Part shown: in pieces, positions 11,257-19,819 of the stretch
Layout of the letters: each line of letters starts with the position of its first letter
Position numbering within the stretch: position 1 is the stretch's first letter
NCBI RefSeq assembly: GCF_014199205.1
Contig: NZ_JACIJD010000001.1
Location: 248,001-312,000, forward strand
Length of the DNA stretch: 64,000 nucleotides
Direction: 5' to 3'
From: Muricoccus pecuniae
GTDB taxonomy: Bacteria; Pseudomonadota; Alphaproteobacteria; Acetobacterales; Acetobacteraceae
Program-made: the position numbers and the translations under genes
The notes under the pieces: model-generated
Databases searched by the model: none
What the model saw: only the letters and a program-made list of their open reading frames with translations
What the model was told of the DNA's origin: nothing

Positions 11257-11638
11257 CGAGGGCAGCCGGCATCATCTCGGCGCGTTGGTGCAGCCCACAC
11301 TCCACAATACCGGTTCTTAATCGAAAGCTCGCGGTTTCGTGATGATTCCCCCCTGCCCCTGTGATCGATCCGGCAACAAGATCGCGGGCATCGGTAGGAC
11401 GGGTCGGACAGGCACGCGCCGGATCCGGTCCGCCATCGTCGCCGGAGAGAAGCGCCAGGTCCGAAAGGGCCCGGTCACGCATGAGCTGAAGAGACCGGAC
11501 CCGTGCTGACCGCGCGAGGAATGGCCGATGCCTGCCCCTCAGGGCGGGGCTGTCGTCAACGCGCGCAGGGGTTGTTCTAGGGATGGATGCTGCAACCCAT
11601 ACCGTTGTAGGCTGCCGGTCCTCGGCTGAGGGAAACCC
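11257..11638. other. Non-coding gap between the AraC regulator and the receiver gene
   Basis: No convincing gene is seen in these 382 bp. Just before the receiver gene there is a 6-bp inverted repeat, GGGTTG (11569-11574) and CAACCC (11593-11598), which could be an operator or leader structure. Nothing else stands out. Confidence 0.4.
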
Positions 11639-12052
11639 ATGATGATCCGGCCGGACAACCGCGCGACGCGCGTGCTTGTGGCGGAAGACGAGATGTCGGT
11701 GGCGCTGGTGATCGAGGACGGCCTGACGGAGGGCGGCTTCCGCGTCACCTGCGCGCCGGATGGCAGGGCGGCGATTGAGGCGATGGAGGAGGAGCCCTTC
11801 GACGCCGTGGTGACCGACATCCGCATGCCGCGCCTGGATGGCGTGGAACTCGTGCGCTGGATCGTGGCGACGCGGCCGCAGCTGCCTATCGTGGTGCTGA
11901 GCGGCTACATGACGACGGAGCAGCGCCGCGAGCTGAGGCGGCTCGGCGTGAGCGAGGGCGCGCTGCTGGAGAAGCCGGGCGGCTTCCGCGAGCTCCTGGG
12001 CACCCTCGGGCGCCTCCTCTCCGCCGAGGGCAGTAGCCACGGCGGGCGGTAA
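11639..12052 (+). CDS. Stand-alone response regulator receiver protein
   Basis: A 137-residue single receiver domain with no output domain. The acidic pocket AEDE (about residues 15-18), phosphoacceptor Asp in VVTDIRMPRLDG (about residue 60), the conserved Ser in VVLSGY and the lysine in LEKPGG are all visible, so it should be phosphorylatable. CheY/FixJ-like single receivers act by protein contact or in phosphorelays. No histidine kinase adjoins, so the partner is unknown. Confidence 0.9.
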   Translation: MMIRPDNRATRVLVAEDEMSVALVIEDGLTEGGFRVTCAPDGRAAIEAMEEEPFDAVVTDIRMPRLDGVELVRWIVATRPQLPIVVLSGYMTTEQRRELRRLGVSEGALLEKPGGFRELLGTLGRLLSAEGSSHGGR

Positions 12053-12144
12053 AGGTTGGCGGCGCCGGATACATCGCCGCTCGCGCCCTCCCCGAATCGT
12101 CCCGCGCCAGCAATAATGGCGGGAGAGTTTCCAGAGAGAGCGCG

Positions 12145-12390
12145 ATGTACCGTCCTGCCGCCTACTGGATCGTCCTGATCCTCGCCGCCGTCCCGGCGCT
12201 CCACGCCGCCTACGAGCTGGTCGAGGGCATCTCCGTCCTTCGCGAGGCCGCCCCGGCGGTGGGCGCCGCCGCGACGGCGGGTTGGGAGGGCGAGCATCTG
12301 GTCCGGGCCGTGTACTCCGTGGTGGCCGCGGGCGTGCTCTTCGGGCTGGCCTCCATCATCCGGCTCCTCTCCGAGCGGAACGAGTACTAG
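12145..12390 (+). CDS. Small two-TM membrane protein, unknown function
   Basis: An 81-residue protein with two hydrophobic segments, about residues 7-25 (YWIVLILAAVPALHAAYELV) and 50-72 (LVRAVYSVVAAGVLFGLASII), and a short charged C-terminus (RLLSERNEY). ATG 12145 follows an AGAGAGAG purine run. I do not recognise the family. It follows the receiver gene by about 90 bp and faces the large membrane protein gene across a hairpin. Confidence 0.6.
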   Translation: MYRPAAYWIVLILAAVPALHAAYELVEGISVLREAAPAVGAAATAGWEGEHLVRAVYSVVAAGVLFGLASIIRLLSERNEY

Positions 12391-12436
12391 GGCGCTCCCG
12401 CCCGGCCCTGGGTCACCTCGATCCCGGCGGCTGGCC

Positions 12437-12458
12437 GTTCCACCGGTGCTGGTGGAAC
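12437..12458. terminator. Hairpin between convergent genes
   Basis: A perfect 8-bp inverted repeat, GTTCCACC (12437-12444) and GGTGGAAC (12451-12458), with a 6-nt loop. It lies between the small membrane protein and the convergent large membrane protein gene and could serve both directions. No T-run follows. Confidence 0.4.
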
Positions 12459-12492
12459 AGGACCGGCCTCGGGGTAGCCGAGGGCAGACCTG

Positions 12493-14136
12493 TCAGGGTC
12501 CCCGGACGGGCCAGCAGGGCGGCGATCCGGCCGGCCGCTCCGCCGGGCGCAGCTGCGGCTCCCGCATCAGGCCGGCCGGGGCTCCTTCCGGCCAGGCCGT
12601 GAGATAGTGCGCCCAGTCCGTCGTGGGGGCGAAGACGGAGTGGCGCGCCGCCTCGGGCAGCGGGCACTCCGCGCTTGCCGGCCAGGGCCGCTTCACCAGG
12701 AGGCTGGCCTCCATCCCGGCGCCCAGCGCCGCGATCAGCCCGAAACCCACGAGCGCGCGCCGCGCGAGGCGCTGCCGCCTCTCCCGGGCGGGCGCGAGGA
12801 GGGCGGCGCCCACCGCCACGGCGAGCACGGCCAGCGGCGCCATGCCGCCGCGCGCCGTCATCTCGTTGCCGGGGCCAAAGACATAGGCGGGGATGAGGCA
12901 GAGGGGGACGACCGCGGCCGAGACGACGCGCCCGCGCACCAGCAGCGCCGCCGGGATCGCCCAGCACAGCACCTCCAGCAGGAGGAAGGCGGCCCAGACC
13001 GCCAGGGCCTTCCCGGCGGGATGCACGGCCAGCAGGAAGCCGTGCGGCACCGCCGCCGAGCCCGCGACGAGGTAGAGGCAGATGGGAACGGCCGGGACGA
13101 CCGCCAGCAGGTTGGCCGGGGAGACCGCGCGCAGGGCGCCCCTCCATCCCTCCTGCCGGAGCAGGACCACCCCCGCCAGCACGGCCGCGCCGGCACTCGC
13201 CACCGGGCTCCAGAAGGCGCCGGCGACGAGGGGAAGGGCGAGGTTGCGTGCGAAGCCGGGCGAGGCCCCGTGCCGCAGCATCAGCAGCGCCAGCAGCCAG
13301 GCCGGCATGGCGTGGTTCGGCGCCCAGAGGATGGCGGTGACATGGCCGGAATACTGGAAGAAGCGCGGCCACCACTCGCCGCCCCGCTCCCAGCTCGCGA
13401 AGGGGCCGGTGCCGAAGCGCCAGTCGAGCAGCATGTTCGGCAGGAGGTCGAGGCCGTGGAACAGCACGAACACCCCGGCCATCACCGCGAAGCCGGCGGC
13501 CCTGCGCCCGGGCGCCACCGCCCTGGCGAGAAGGAGGAGAACCATCAGGGCGAGGCCGAAGCCCAGCCCGGTCCAGAGCCAGAGGGCCGCCTGCGCCGCA
13601 TGGAAGCCGGCAAATCGCCCCACCAGCCCGGCGGGCAGGTAGAAGCCCAGCGGCGCGCGGAGGAGGGAGGCGGAGCCGTCCGGCTCCCGGTAGGCCACGG
13701 GCCAGGGGCCGGCGGCGAGGTCGCGCAGAACCCCGTCCCGGATCTGCCAGTCCGCGCTGCTGTAGACGAGGTGGTGGGAGCCCGTGGCCCCCGCCCAGAG
13801 CAGCCCGAGCACGAGGCAGAGGGCCGTCATCCCCGCGGTGAGCGGCCAGGGCTGCCGCCAGCCCGGGGCGAGGGCGAAGGCCGTCGCTGCCGCCAGCGCG
13901 GCGGGAATCCCCACCTCCGGCGCCAGCCAGCCCGGGAGGAAGAGCAGGGCCGGGAGGAGGAGATAGGCCACCAGGAGCAGCGAGAGGCGGTCGGCCGGCG
14001 CGTGCCCGAGGAGGCGATCGAGGTCGAGCGGCCCCGGCCCGACAGTCCCCGCCGGGTGGAGGGTGGAACCCGCGGCCGGCGCTGCGGCGGCGACCGTGCC
14101 GTCCTGCCGGCGGGGAAGGGATGCAACGTCCTGCAT
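12493..14136 (-). CDS. Large polytopic membrane protein, unknown function
   Basis: A 547-residue protein with roughly 12-13 hydrophobic segments from about residue 50 to 465, for example LSLLLVAYLLLPALLFLPGW, a pair near 85-115, and one near 185-205. A long loop about residues 115-160 holds SADWQIRDGVLRDLAAGPWP, reminiscent of periplasmic loops in GT-C type glycosyltransferases, but no diagnostic acidic pair could be assigned. The C-terminal 90 residues are soluble. ATG at 14136 has AAGG upstream. No neighbour hints at a polysaccharide pathway. I do not assign a function. Confidence 0.7.
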   Translation of the reverse strand: MQDVASLPRRQDGTVAAAAPAAGSTLHPAGTVGPGPLDLDRLLGHAPADRLSLLLVAYLLLPALLFLPGWLAPEVGIPAALAAATAFALAPGWRQPWPLTAGMTALCLVLGLLWAGATGSHHLVYSSADWQIRDGVLRDLAAGPWPVAYREPDGSASLLRAPLGFYLPAGLVGRFAGFHAAQAALWLWTGLGFGLALMVLLLLARAVAPGRRAAGFAVMAGVFVLFHGLDLLPNMLLDWRFGTGPFASWERGGEWWPRFFQYSGHVTAILWAPNHAMPAWLLALLMLRHGASPGFARNLALPLVAGAFWSPVASAGAAVLAGVVLLRQEGWRGALRAVSPANLLAVVPAVPICLYLVAGSAAVPHGFLLAVHPAGKALAVWAAFLLLEVLCWAIPAALLVRGRVVSAAVVPLCLIPAYVFGPGNEMTARGGMAPLAVLAVAVGAALLAPARERRQRLARRALVGFGLIAALGAGMEASLLVKRPWPASAECPLPEAARHSVFAPTTDWAHYLTAWPEGAPAGLMREPQLRPAERPAGSPPCWPVRGP

Positions 14137-14207
14137 GGGATCCCGTATACCTTGCGCCCTCGGCCCCGTCCCGCCCGTGGCGGCACTGCCGGGCCCGGGG
14201 GCGGGCG

Positions 14208-14987
14208 CTAGCGGCGCAGCTCCATCGCGATCGGTCCCTCGCGCTCGCCATGGGCGAACTGGTCCACCATCGCATTGCCCGTCTCGCCCAGGCTCGCCGC
14301 CGGGCCGGTCCAGATGATCCGGCCCTTGTGGATCATCGCCGCCACGTCGCCGATGCGGCGGGCGCTGGCCATGTCATGCGTGATGGTCACGGCCGTCGCG
14401 CCCAGGCGGCGCACGCAGTCCACGATCAGCCCGTCGATCACCGCGCCCATGATGGGATCGAGGCCGGTGGTGGGCTCGTCGAAGAAGATGATCTCGGGCT
14501 CCGAGGCGATGGCGCGGGCGAGGGCCACGCGCTTCTGCATGCCGCCCGACAGCTCGGCCGGGGAGAGATCGCCCACGCTCGCGTCCAGCCCGACATCCTC
14601 CAGCACCCAGGCCGCCCGCTCCCGCGCCTGGGCGCGGGTGATGCGCTTCTGGGCGAGCGGCTTGAAGCAGACATTCTCCCAGACGGGCAGGCTGTCGAAG
14701 AGGGCGCCGTTCTGGAAGAGCATGCCCGTGCGGTCCAGCACCGCCTCGCGCTCGCGCGGGGACATGGCCGTCACGTCGTGCCCGTCGATCTCGATCGTGC
14801 CGGCATCGGGGGTGATGAGGCCGAGGATGCACTTGATGGTCACGGACTTGCCCGAGCCCGAGCCGCCGAGGATCACCATGGACTGGCCGGGCATGACGTC
14901 GAGGTCCACGCCGTCCAGCACCTGCTTCGTGCCGAAGGCCTTGCGCAGCCCGCGCAGCCTGATCTTGGGGATGACGCTCTCGCTCAT
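14208..14987 (-). CDS. mlaF: MlaF-type ABC transporter ATP-binding protein
   Basis: A 259-residue ATPase of the intermembrane phospholipid transport (Mla/Ttg2) ABC system. Walker A is GGSGSGKS (about residues 37-44), the signature is LSGGMQKRVALARAI, Walker B is IIFFDEPTTGLDP, and the switch His lies in VTITHDM. LFQNGALFDSLPVWENV is typical of MlaF. ATG at 14987 (MSESVIPKIRL) overlaps the end of mlaE by 4 bp, giving coupled translation; the longer frame is an artefact. No mlaD follows: the next gene downstream is the unrelated membrane protein. Confidence 0.93.
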   Translation of the reverse strand: MSESVIPKIRLRGLRKAFGTKQVLDGVDLDVMPGQSMVILGGSGSGKSVTIKCILGLITPDAGTIEIDGHDVTAMSPREREAVLDRTGMLFQNGALFDSLPVWENVCFKPLAQKRITRAQARERAAWVLEDVGLDASVGDLSPAELSGGMQKRVALARAIASEPEIIFFDEPTTGLDPIMGAVIDGLIVDCVRRLGATAVTITHDMASARRIGDVAAMIHKGRIIWTGPAASLGETGNAMVDQFAHGEREGPIAMELRR

Positions 14988-15787
14988 CGCGCGAAGAAGG
15001 CCTCGGTGAGCACGTAGTCGAGGGCGAGGATGAGGATGGAGGAGGCGACGACCGCGGTGGTGGTCGCGCTGCCCACGCCCTGCGCGCCGCCGCGCGAGGT
15101 GTAGCCGCACCAGGTGCCCATCAGCGCCACGACGAAGCCGAAGACCGCGGCCTTCACCAGCCCGCTGACGACGTCCATCACCTGGAGGAAGTCGAGCGTC
15201 GCCCGGAGATAGCTGCCGCTGGAGAAGCCGAGCTTCAGCGTGCCGATGAGGTAGCCGCCCATCACCCCCAGCACGTCGGCCACGATCACGAGCAGCGGCA
15301 TCCCCAGGATGCCCGCCAGCAGGCGCGGGGTGACGAGGTACTTCATCGGATCGGTCGAGAGGGTGGTGAGCGCGTCGATCTGGTCCGTCACGCGCATGGT
15401 GCCGATCTCGGCCGCGAAGGCGGCGCCGATGCGGCCCGAGACCATCAGCCCCGCCAGCACGGGCCCCAGCTCCCGCGTGATGGAGAGGACGACGACATTC
15501 GCCACCGCCCCCTCCGCCCCGAACCGGGAGAAGCCGGAATAGGATTGCAGCGCGAGCACCATGCCGGTGAACACCGCCGTCAGCCCCACCACGGGCAGGG
15601 AGAAATAGGCCACCTCCAGGAAGGCGCGGAGGAAGAGCTTCGGGTGGAAGGGCGGGCGGACGACGTGGCTCAGCCCCTGCAGCGCGAAGAGGACGACGGC
15701 GCCGACCGTGCGGCAGAGGTCGAGCGCGGCGCGGCCGAGGGCGGCCAGCCCGTCCTGGGCCAGCCTGGCCGGAACGGCGGGGCTCAC
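14984..15787 (-). CDS. mlaE: MlaE-family ABC transporter permease
   Basis: A 267-residue permease with about five membrane segments. MlaE hallmarks are visible: LTAVFTGMVLALQSY, ELGPVLAGLMVSGRIGAAFAAEIGTMRVTDQIDAL and the conserved DPMKYLVTPRLLAGILGMPLL. It forms the inner-membrane channel of the phospholipid transport system that maintains outer-membrane asymmetry. It overlaps alr upstream and mlaF downstream by 4 bp each, so dnaB-alr-mlaE-mlaF reads as one operon. Confidence 0.93.
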   Translation of the reverse strand: MSPAVPARLAQDGLAALGRAALDLCRTVGAVVLFALQGLSHVVRPPFHPKLFLRAFLEVAYFSLPVVGLTAVFTGMVLALQSYSGFSRFGAEGAVANVVVLSITRELGPVLAGLMVSGRIGAAFAAEIGTMRVTDQIDALTTLSTDPMKYLVTPRLLAGILGMPLLVIVADVLGVMGGYLIGTLKLGFSSGSYLRATLDFLQVMDVVSGLVKAAVFGFVVALMGTWCGYTSRGGAQGVGSATTTAVVASSILILALDYVLTEAFFAR

Positions 15788-16857
15788 GCGGCCTGCTTGT
15801 AGTCGCGGCGGTAGCGGGCGCCGAGGGAGGTCAGCACCTCGTAGCCGATCGTGCCGGCGCGGGCAGCGAGGCCGTCGGCGGAGAGGCCGGGGCCGATCAG
15901 CTCGATCATCGCGCCGGGGGCGATGCCTGGATGGTCCGTCACGTCGAAGGTGGTGAGATCCATGGATACCCTGCCGACCAGGGGCAGGTCCTGCCCGTTG
16001 TGCCGGCCGGTTGCCCGGCCGGAGAGGGCCCTGAGATAGCCATCGGCGTAGCCGGCCGCAACGGTGGCGATCCGCGAGGGCCGCTCGGCCACCCAGGTGG
16101 CGCCGTAGCCGACGGGGGTTCCGGCCGGGATCTCCCGGACCTGCAGCACCGGCGCGGCGAGGCGGATCACGGGGCGCATGGGGTTCGGGGCGCCCGGCGC
16201 CGGGTTCAACCCGTAGATCGCGCAGCCCGGCCGGGCGAGGTCCGAGGCGAAGTCCGGGCCGAGGAAGAGGCCGGAGGAGTTGGCGAAGGATGAGGGCGCG
16301 GCGGGCAGCCGGGCGCGGGCCGCGGCGAAGCGCGCCGCCTGCTCCGCGCTCAGCGGATGGCCCGGCGCGTCCGCCGCGGCCAGATGGGTCATGAGGTAGC
16401 GGAGGTTGAGGCCGCGGAGGGGGGAGGGGTCCCCGGCCAGGGCCTCGGTCTCGGCGGGGGTGAGGCCGAGGCGGGCCATGCCGGTGTCGATGTGCAGCAG
16501 CGCGTCCCGCCCCGTGCCGGACCAGGCGCCGATGTCGCCGGGCGTGTTCAGCACGGGGGTGAGGGCTGCGTCCTCGTCCTCCCCCGGGCGGAAGCCGTTC
16601 AGCACCGCGATCATCTGCCCCTGGCCGAGAAGGGGGCGGATCGCCATGCCCTCCGCGAGATGGGCGACGAAGAAGTGGCGGCAGCCCGCCGCGGCCAGGG
16701 CGGGCACCACCCTCGCCGCGCCGAGCCCGTAGGCATCGGCCTTCACCGCCGCGCCCGTCTCCCCGCCGCCCATGCCGGTATGGCGGTCCCGCAGGGATTT
16801 CCAGTTCTCCGCGATGGCCCCGAGATCGACGGTCAGGAGGCCTGAGCCGTCAGGCAT
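15784..16857 (-). CDS. alr: Alanine racemase
   Basis: A 357-residue fold-type III PLP enzyme making D-alanine for peptidoglycan. The PLP lysine is in AAVKADAYGLG (about residue 36), and the second catalytic tyrosine is in PVGYGATW. VGRVSMDLTTFDVTD and the C-terminal IGYEVLTSLGARYRRDY are typical. ATG 16857 (MPDGSG) is chosen because AGGA lies 5 nt upstream; ATG 16863 two codons earlier is possible. It overlaps the end of dnaB by 8 bp. Confidence 0.94.
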   Translation of the reverse strand: MPDGSGLLTVDLGAIAENWKSLRDRHTGMGGGETGAAVKADAYGLGAARVVPALAAAGCRHFFVAHLAEGMAIRPLLGQGQMIAVLNGFRPGEDEDAALTPVLNTPGDIGAWSGTGRDALLHIDTGMARLGLTPAETEALAGDPSPLRGLNLRYLMTHLAAADAPGHPLSAEQAARFAAARARLPAAPSSFANSSGLFLGPDFASDLARPGCAIYGLNPAPGAPNPMRPVIRLAAPVLQVREIPAGTPVGYGATWVAERPSRIATVAAGYADGYLRALSGRATGRHNGQDLPLVGRVSMDLTTFDVTDHPGIAPGAMIELIGPGLSADGLAARAGTIGYEVLTSLGARYRRDYKQAA

Positions 16858-18370
16858 AGTCATCCTGGTCGTGGGTCTGCTCGAGATCGCCGAAGCGGGT
16901 GAACTCGCCCTCGAAGAAGAGGCGGATCGTGCCGGTGGGGCCGTGGCGCTGCTTGGCAACAATCAGCTCGGCCTTGTTATGGGCCCCCTCCATGTCCTTC
17001 TGCCACTTGTCCAGCGCCTCGGTGTACTTCTCCTGGTTGTCGAAGTTCAGCTCCTTCGGCATCCGCTGGGCAAGGTAGTACTCGTCACGATAGACGAACA
17101 TCACGACGTCGGCGTCCTGCTCGATCGAGCCGGATTCGCGGAGGTCGGCGAGCTGCGGGCGCTTGTCCTCCCGGCTCTCGACCTGGCGGGAGAGCTGGGA
17201 GAGGGCGATCACGGGAACCGACAGCTCCTTGGCGATGGCCTTCAGCCCCTGGGTGATCTGGCTGATCTCCTGCACCCGGTTCTCCGGCCGCGTGCCGGCG
17301 GCGGGGCGCATGAGCTGGAGGTAGTCCACGATGATGAGGCTCAGCCCCTTGGTCCGCATCAGCCGCCGACAGCGGGTGCGCAGCGCCGAGATGGTGATGG
17401 CCGGGGTGTCGTCGATGAAGAGCGGTATGGAGGAGAGCTCGCGGCTCACCTCCACGAACTTGTCGAAGTCGCGCTGGGCGATGTCGCCGCGCCGGATGCG
17501 GTCGCCCGAGACGCGGGACTGCTCCGAGAGGATACGGGTGGCGAGCTGGTCGGCGCTCATTTCCAGCGAGAAGATGGCGACGCCGCCGCGGACCACCGCG
17601 TTCGGGTCCTTCTCCAGCGCTTCGCGCTGCACCGCGCGGGCGGCGCCGAAGCCGATCTTCACCGCCAGCGCCGTCTTGCCCATGGCGGGGCGGCCCGCGA
17701 GGATCAGGAGGTCGGAGGGGTGCAGGCCGCCGAGCTTGCTGTCCACGTCCCGCAGCCCGGTCGGGAGGCCGGAGACGCCGCCGGGGGTGGAGAAGGCGCG
17801 CTCGGCCAGCTCCACCGCGGCGGTCAGCGCCTTCTCGAAGGAGACCATGCCGCCGTCCGAGGAACCGTCGGTGGCGAGGTTGAAAAGCGCCTGCTCCGCG
17901 GCCTCCAACTGCGCCTTGCCGTCCAGCTCCGGCTCGGCGCCGAAGGCGCGGTTCACCACGACCTCGCCGAGATCGACGAGCTGGCGGCGGAGGAAGCAGT
18001 CGAAGACGACGCGGCCGTACTCGCCGGCATTGATGATGCCGACCATGGCCGTGAGGAGCTGGGTCAGGTAGGCCGGGCCGCCGACCTCGTCCAGCACACC
18101 GGAATGCTCGAACTCGGCGCGCAGCGTGACGACGTCGGCCAGCTGCCCCGCCTCGATCCGGCGCTGGATGGCGCGGTAGATCCGGCCATGGACGGGGTCG
18201 GCGAAATGCTCGTCCGCCAGGAACTCCGAGACCCGCTCATAGGCCTTGTTGTTGGCCAGCAGGGCACCCAGCAGGGCCTGCTCCGCCTCGATGTTCGAGG
18301 GGGGCAGCCGCTGGGAGAGGCCCAGCATGCCGCCGCCGGCCGGCTCGGCGAGGTTGTCGAAGGCGTTCAT
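16850..18370 (-). CDS. dnaB: Replicative DNA helicase DnaB
   Basis: A 506-residue hexameric replication-fork helicase. The N-terminal domain (residues about 20-130, NIEAEQALLGALL) binds primase. The RecA-like C-terminal domain carries Walker A GRPAMGKT (226-233), the SLEMSADQLATRIL motif, the catalytic loop LIIVDYLQLM, and ALSQLSRQVE with the C-terminal DVVMFVYRDEYY. Length and order match chromosomal DnaB. Its position between ribosomal protein genes and alr is the usual alphaproteobacterial one. Confidence 0.97.
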   Translation of the reverse strand: MNAFDNLAEPAGGGMLGLSQRLPPSNIEAEQALLGALLANNKAYERVSEFLADEHFADPVHGRIYRAIQRRIEAGQLADVVTLRAEFEHSGVLDEVGGPAYLTQLLTAMVGIINAGEYGRVVFDCFLRRQLVDLGEVVVNRAFGAEPELDGKAQLEAAEQALFNLATDGSSDGGMVSFEKALTAAVELAERAFSTPGGVSGLPTGLRDVDSKLGGLHPSDLLILAGRPAMGKTALAVKIGFGAARAVQREALEKDPNAVVRGGVAIFSLEMSADQLATRILSEQSRVSGDRIRRGDIAQRDFDKFVEVSRELSSIPLFIDDTPAITISALRTRCRRLMRTKGLSLIIVDYLQLMRPAAGTRPENRVQEISQITQGLKAIAKELSVPVIALSQLSRQVESREDKRPQLADLRESGSIEQDADVVMFVYRDEYYLAQRMPKELNFDNQEKYTEALDKWQKDMEGAHNKAELIVAKQRHGPTGTIRLFFEGEFTRFGDLEQTHDQDDYA

Positions 18371-18379
18371 CCCGCCAGT

Positions 18380-19666
18380 CTAGTCCCCGGCGCGCTCCAC
18401 GTCCTCTCCCACCTCTGCCGGGGTGGCTGTGGATGGCGGTGGATACTGTGGATATGTCGCCGCCCGCTCGGCATCCAGCATGTAGTCCCGGGTCAGCGGC
18501 AGGGCGTCCACCCGCCGGGTGAGCTGGACCTGCCAGTTCATGTGGCCCCAGCGGCGGAAGCACAGCTCCGAGGCGGCGAGGTAGAACTCGAACATCCGGC
18601 AGAAGCGCTCGTCGTACAGGGCCTTGATCGCATTGCGGTTCGCGGCGAAGCGGGCGCGCCAGTGGGCGATGGTCATGGCGTAGTGCAGGCGCAGGATCTC
18701 GATATCGGTGATCCAGAGCCCGGCCTTCTCCACCGCCGGCACCACCTCCGACAGCGCGGGCGAGTAGCCGCCGGGGAAGATGTACTTCGTCAGCCAGGGA
18801 TTGGTGGTCGTCGGGCCCTCGGACTGGCCGATGGCATGGACCAGCGCCACCCCGTCCTCCTTCAGCGCGTCCCGCACGGTGCGGAAAAAGGCCGTGTAGT
18901 GGTTGATCCCGACATGCTCGAACATGCCGACCGAGACGATCCGGTCCATCGGGCGCGTCCAGTCCCGGTAGTCCATCAGCTCGAAGCGCACCCGGTCCGA
19001 GAGCCCGGCCGCCTCGGCCCGGGCGCGCGACTCGGCGAGCTGCTCCTCGGAGAGGGTGAGGCCGGTCACGCGGGCGCCGTGGTCGCGGGCGAGGATGATG
19101 GCCAGCCCGCCCCAGCCGGAGCCGATGTCCAGCACCTCCAGCCCCGGCCGGTCGAGCTTCAGCTTGGAGGCGATGTGGCGCTTCTTCAGCACCTGCGCCT
19201 CCTCCAGCGTCTCCCCTCCCGTGGGGAAGTAGGCGCATGAATACTGCCGGTCCGCATCGAGGAAGAGGGAGTAGAGGGTGCCGTTGAGGTCGTAGTGGTG
19301 GGCGACGTTGCGGCGGCTGCGCCCGGCCGTGTTCAGGTCCCGCAGGCGCCGCCCGGCCCATCGCAGCCCCTCTCCCAGCTTCATGGCGGGATGGCTGCCG
19401 CCCGTCGCGAGGTTCAGGAGCATGAGGTCGAGGACGTCGTAGATGGTCGAGCCGTCGATCGGCTCGATCCCGCCGTCCATGTAGCCCTCCCCGAAGCCGA
19501 GGGAGGGGTTCCAGACGAGGCGCCTGGCGGCCTCGGGCGTGTTGATGGCCAGGGCGGCCTCCGGACCGGGGGCGGAGCCCCCGATGACGCGGCGGGTGCC
19601 GTCGGGATGGCGGAGGGTGAGCCTTCCCTGGCGGATCAGGCGGGCGAAGATGGAGTCGATCAGCAA
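18380..19666 (-). CDS. cfa: Cyclopropane-fatty-acyl-phospholipid synthase
   Basis: A SAM-dependent enzyme of about 428 residues that methylenates cis-unsaturated acyl chains of membrane phospholipids. The N-terminal lipid-binding part (WNPSLGFGEGYMDGGI) precedes a methyltransferase domain with LDIGSGWGGLA (SAM motif I), VSVGMFEHVG and the conserved KYIFPGGYSP. No ATG fits: a perfect GAGGAGG (19674-19680) lies 7 nt from a TTG at 19666, which I take as the start; the TTG at 19672 is only 1 nt from the Shine-Dalgarno. It sits 9 bp before dnaB, an insertion into the usual rplI-dnaB pair. Confidence 0.93.
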   Translation of the reverse strand: MLIDSIFARLIRQGRLTLRHPDGTRRVIGGSAPGPEAALAINTPEAARRLVWNPSLGFGEGYMDGGIEPIDGSTIYDVLDLMLLNLATGGSHPAMKLGEGLRWAGRRLRDLNTAGRSRRNVAHHYDLNGTLYSLFLDADRQYSCAYFPTGGETLEEAQVLKKRHIASKLKLDRPGLEVLDIGSGWGGLAIILARDHGARVTGLTLSEEQLAESRARAEAAGLSDRVRFELMDYRDWTRPMDRIVSVGMFEHVGINHYTAFFRTVRDALKEDGVALVHAIGQSEGPTTTNPWLTKYIFPGGYSPALSEVVPAVEKAGLWITDIEILRLHYAMTIAHWRARFAANRNAIKALYDERFCRMFEFYLAASELCFRRWGHMNWQVQLTRRVDALPLTRDYMLDAERAATYPQYPPPSTATPAEVGEDVERAGD

Positions 19667-19751
19667 ATCCAAGCCTCCTCAGTGCAGGGAGGCTGTGCCC
19701 ATGCCGGGGAGCGTTCAATCAGCCCCCGGCCGCACTCGTGAAAGCGTGATG

Positions 19752-19789
19752 ACGGAAATAGGAATGGCCGCCCCCTCGCGGGAGCGGCC
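19752..19789 (-). terminator. Terminator of the rpsF-rpsR-rplI operon
   Basis: On the minus strand, GGCCGCTCCC and GGGGGCGGCC (19789-19766) form a 10-bp stem with one G-U pair and a GCGA tetraloop, followed by the pyrimidine-rich ATTCCTATTTCC. It lies about 30 bp after the rplI stop and before the cfa start, so cfa probably has its own promoter. Confidence 0.7.
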
Positions 19790-19819
19790 ACTCGTTCTCA
19801 CGCCCGTGGGGCGGGACGG

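Noticed and set aside
16772-19240. An 822-residue plus-strand frame across dnaB and cfa
   Set aside because: Shadow of two conserved minus-strand genes; composition is biased toward Gly, Arg, His and Asp as in the other shadows.
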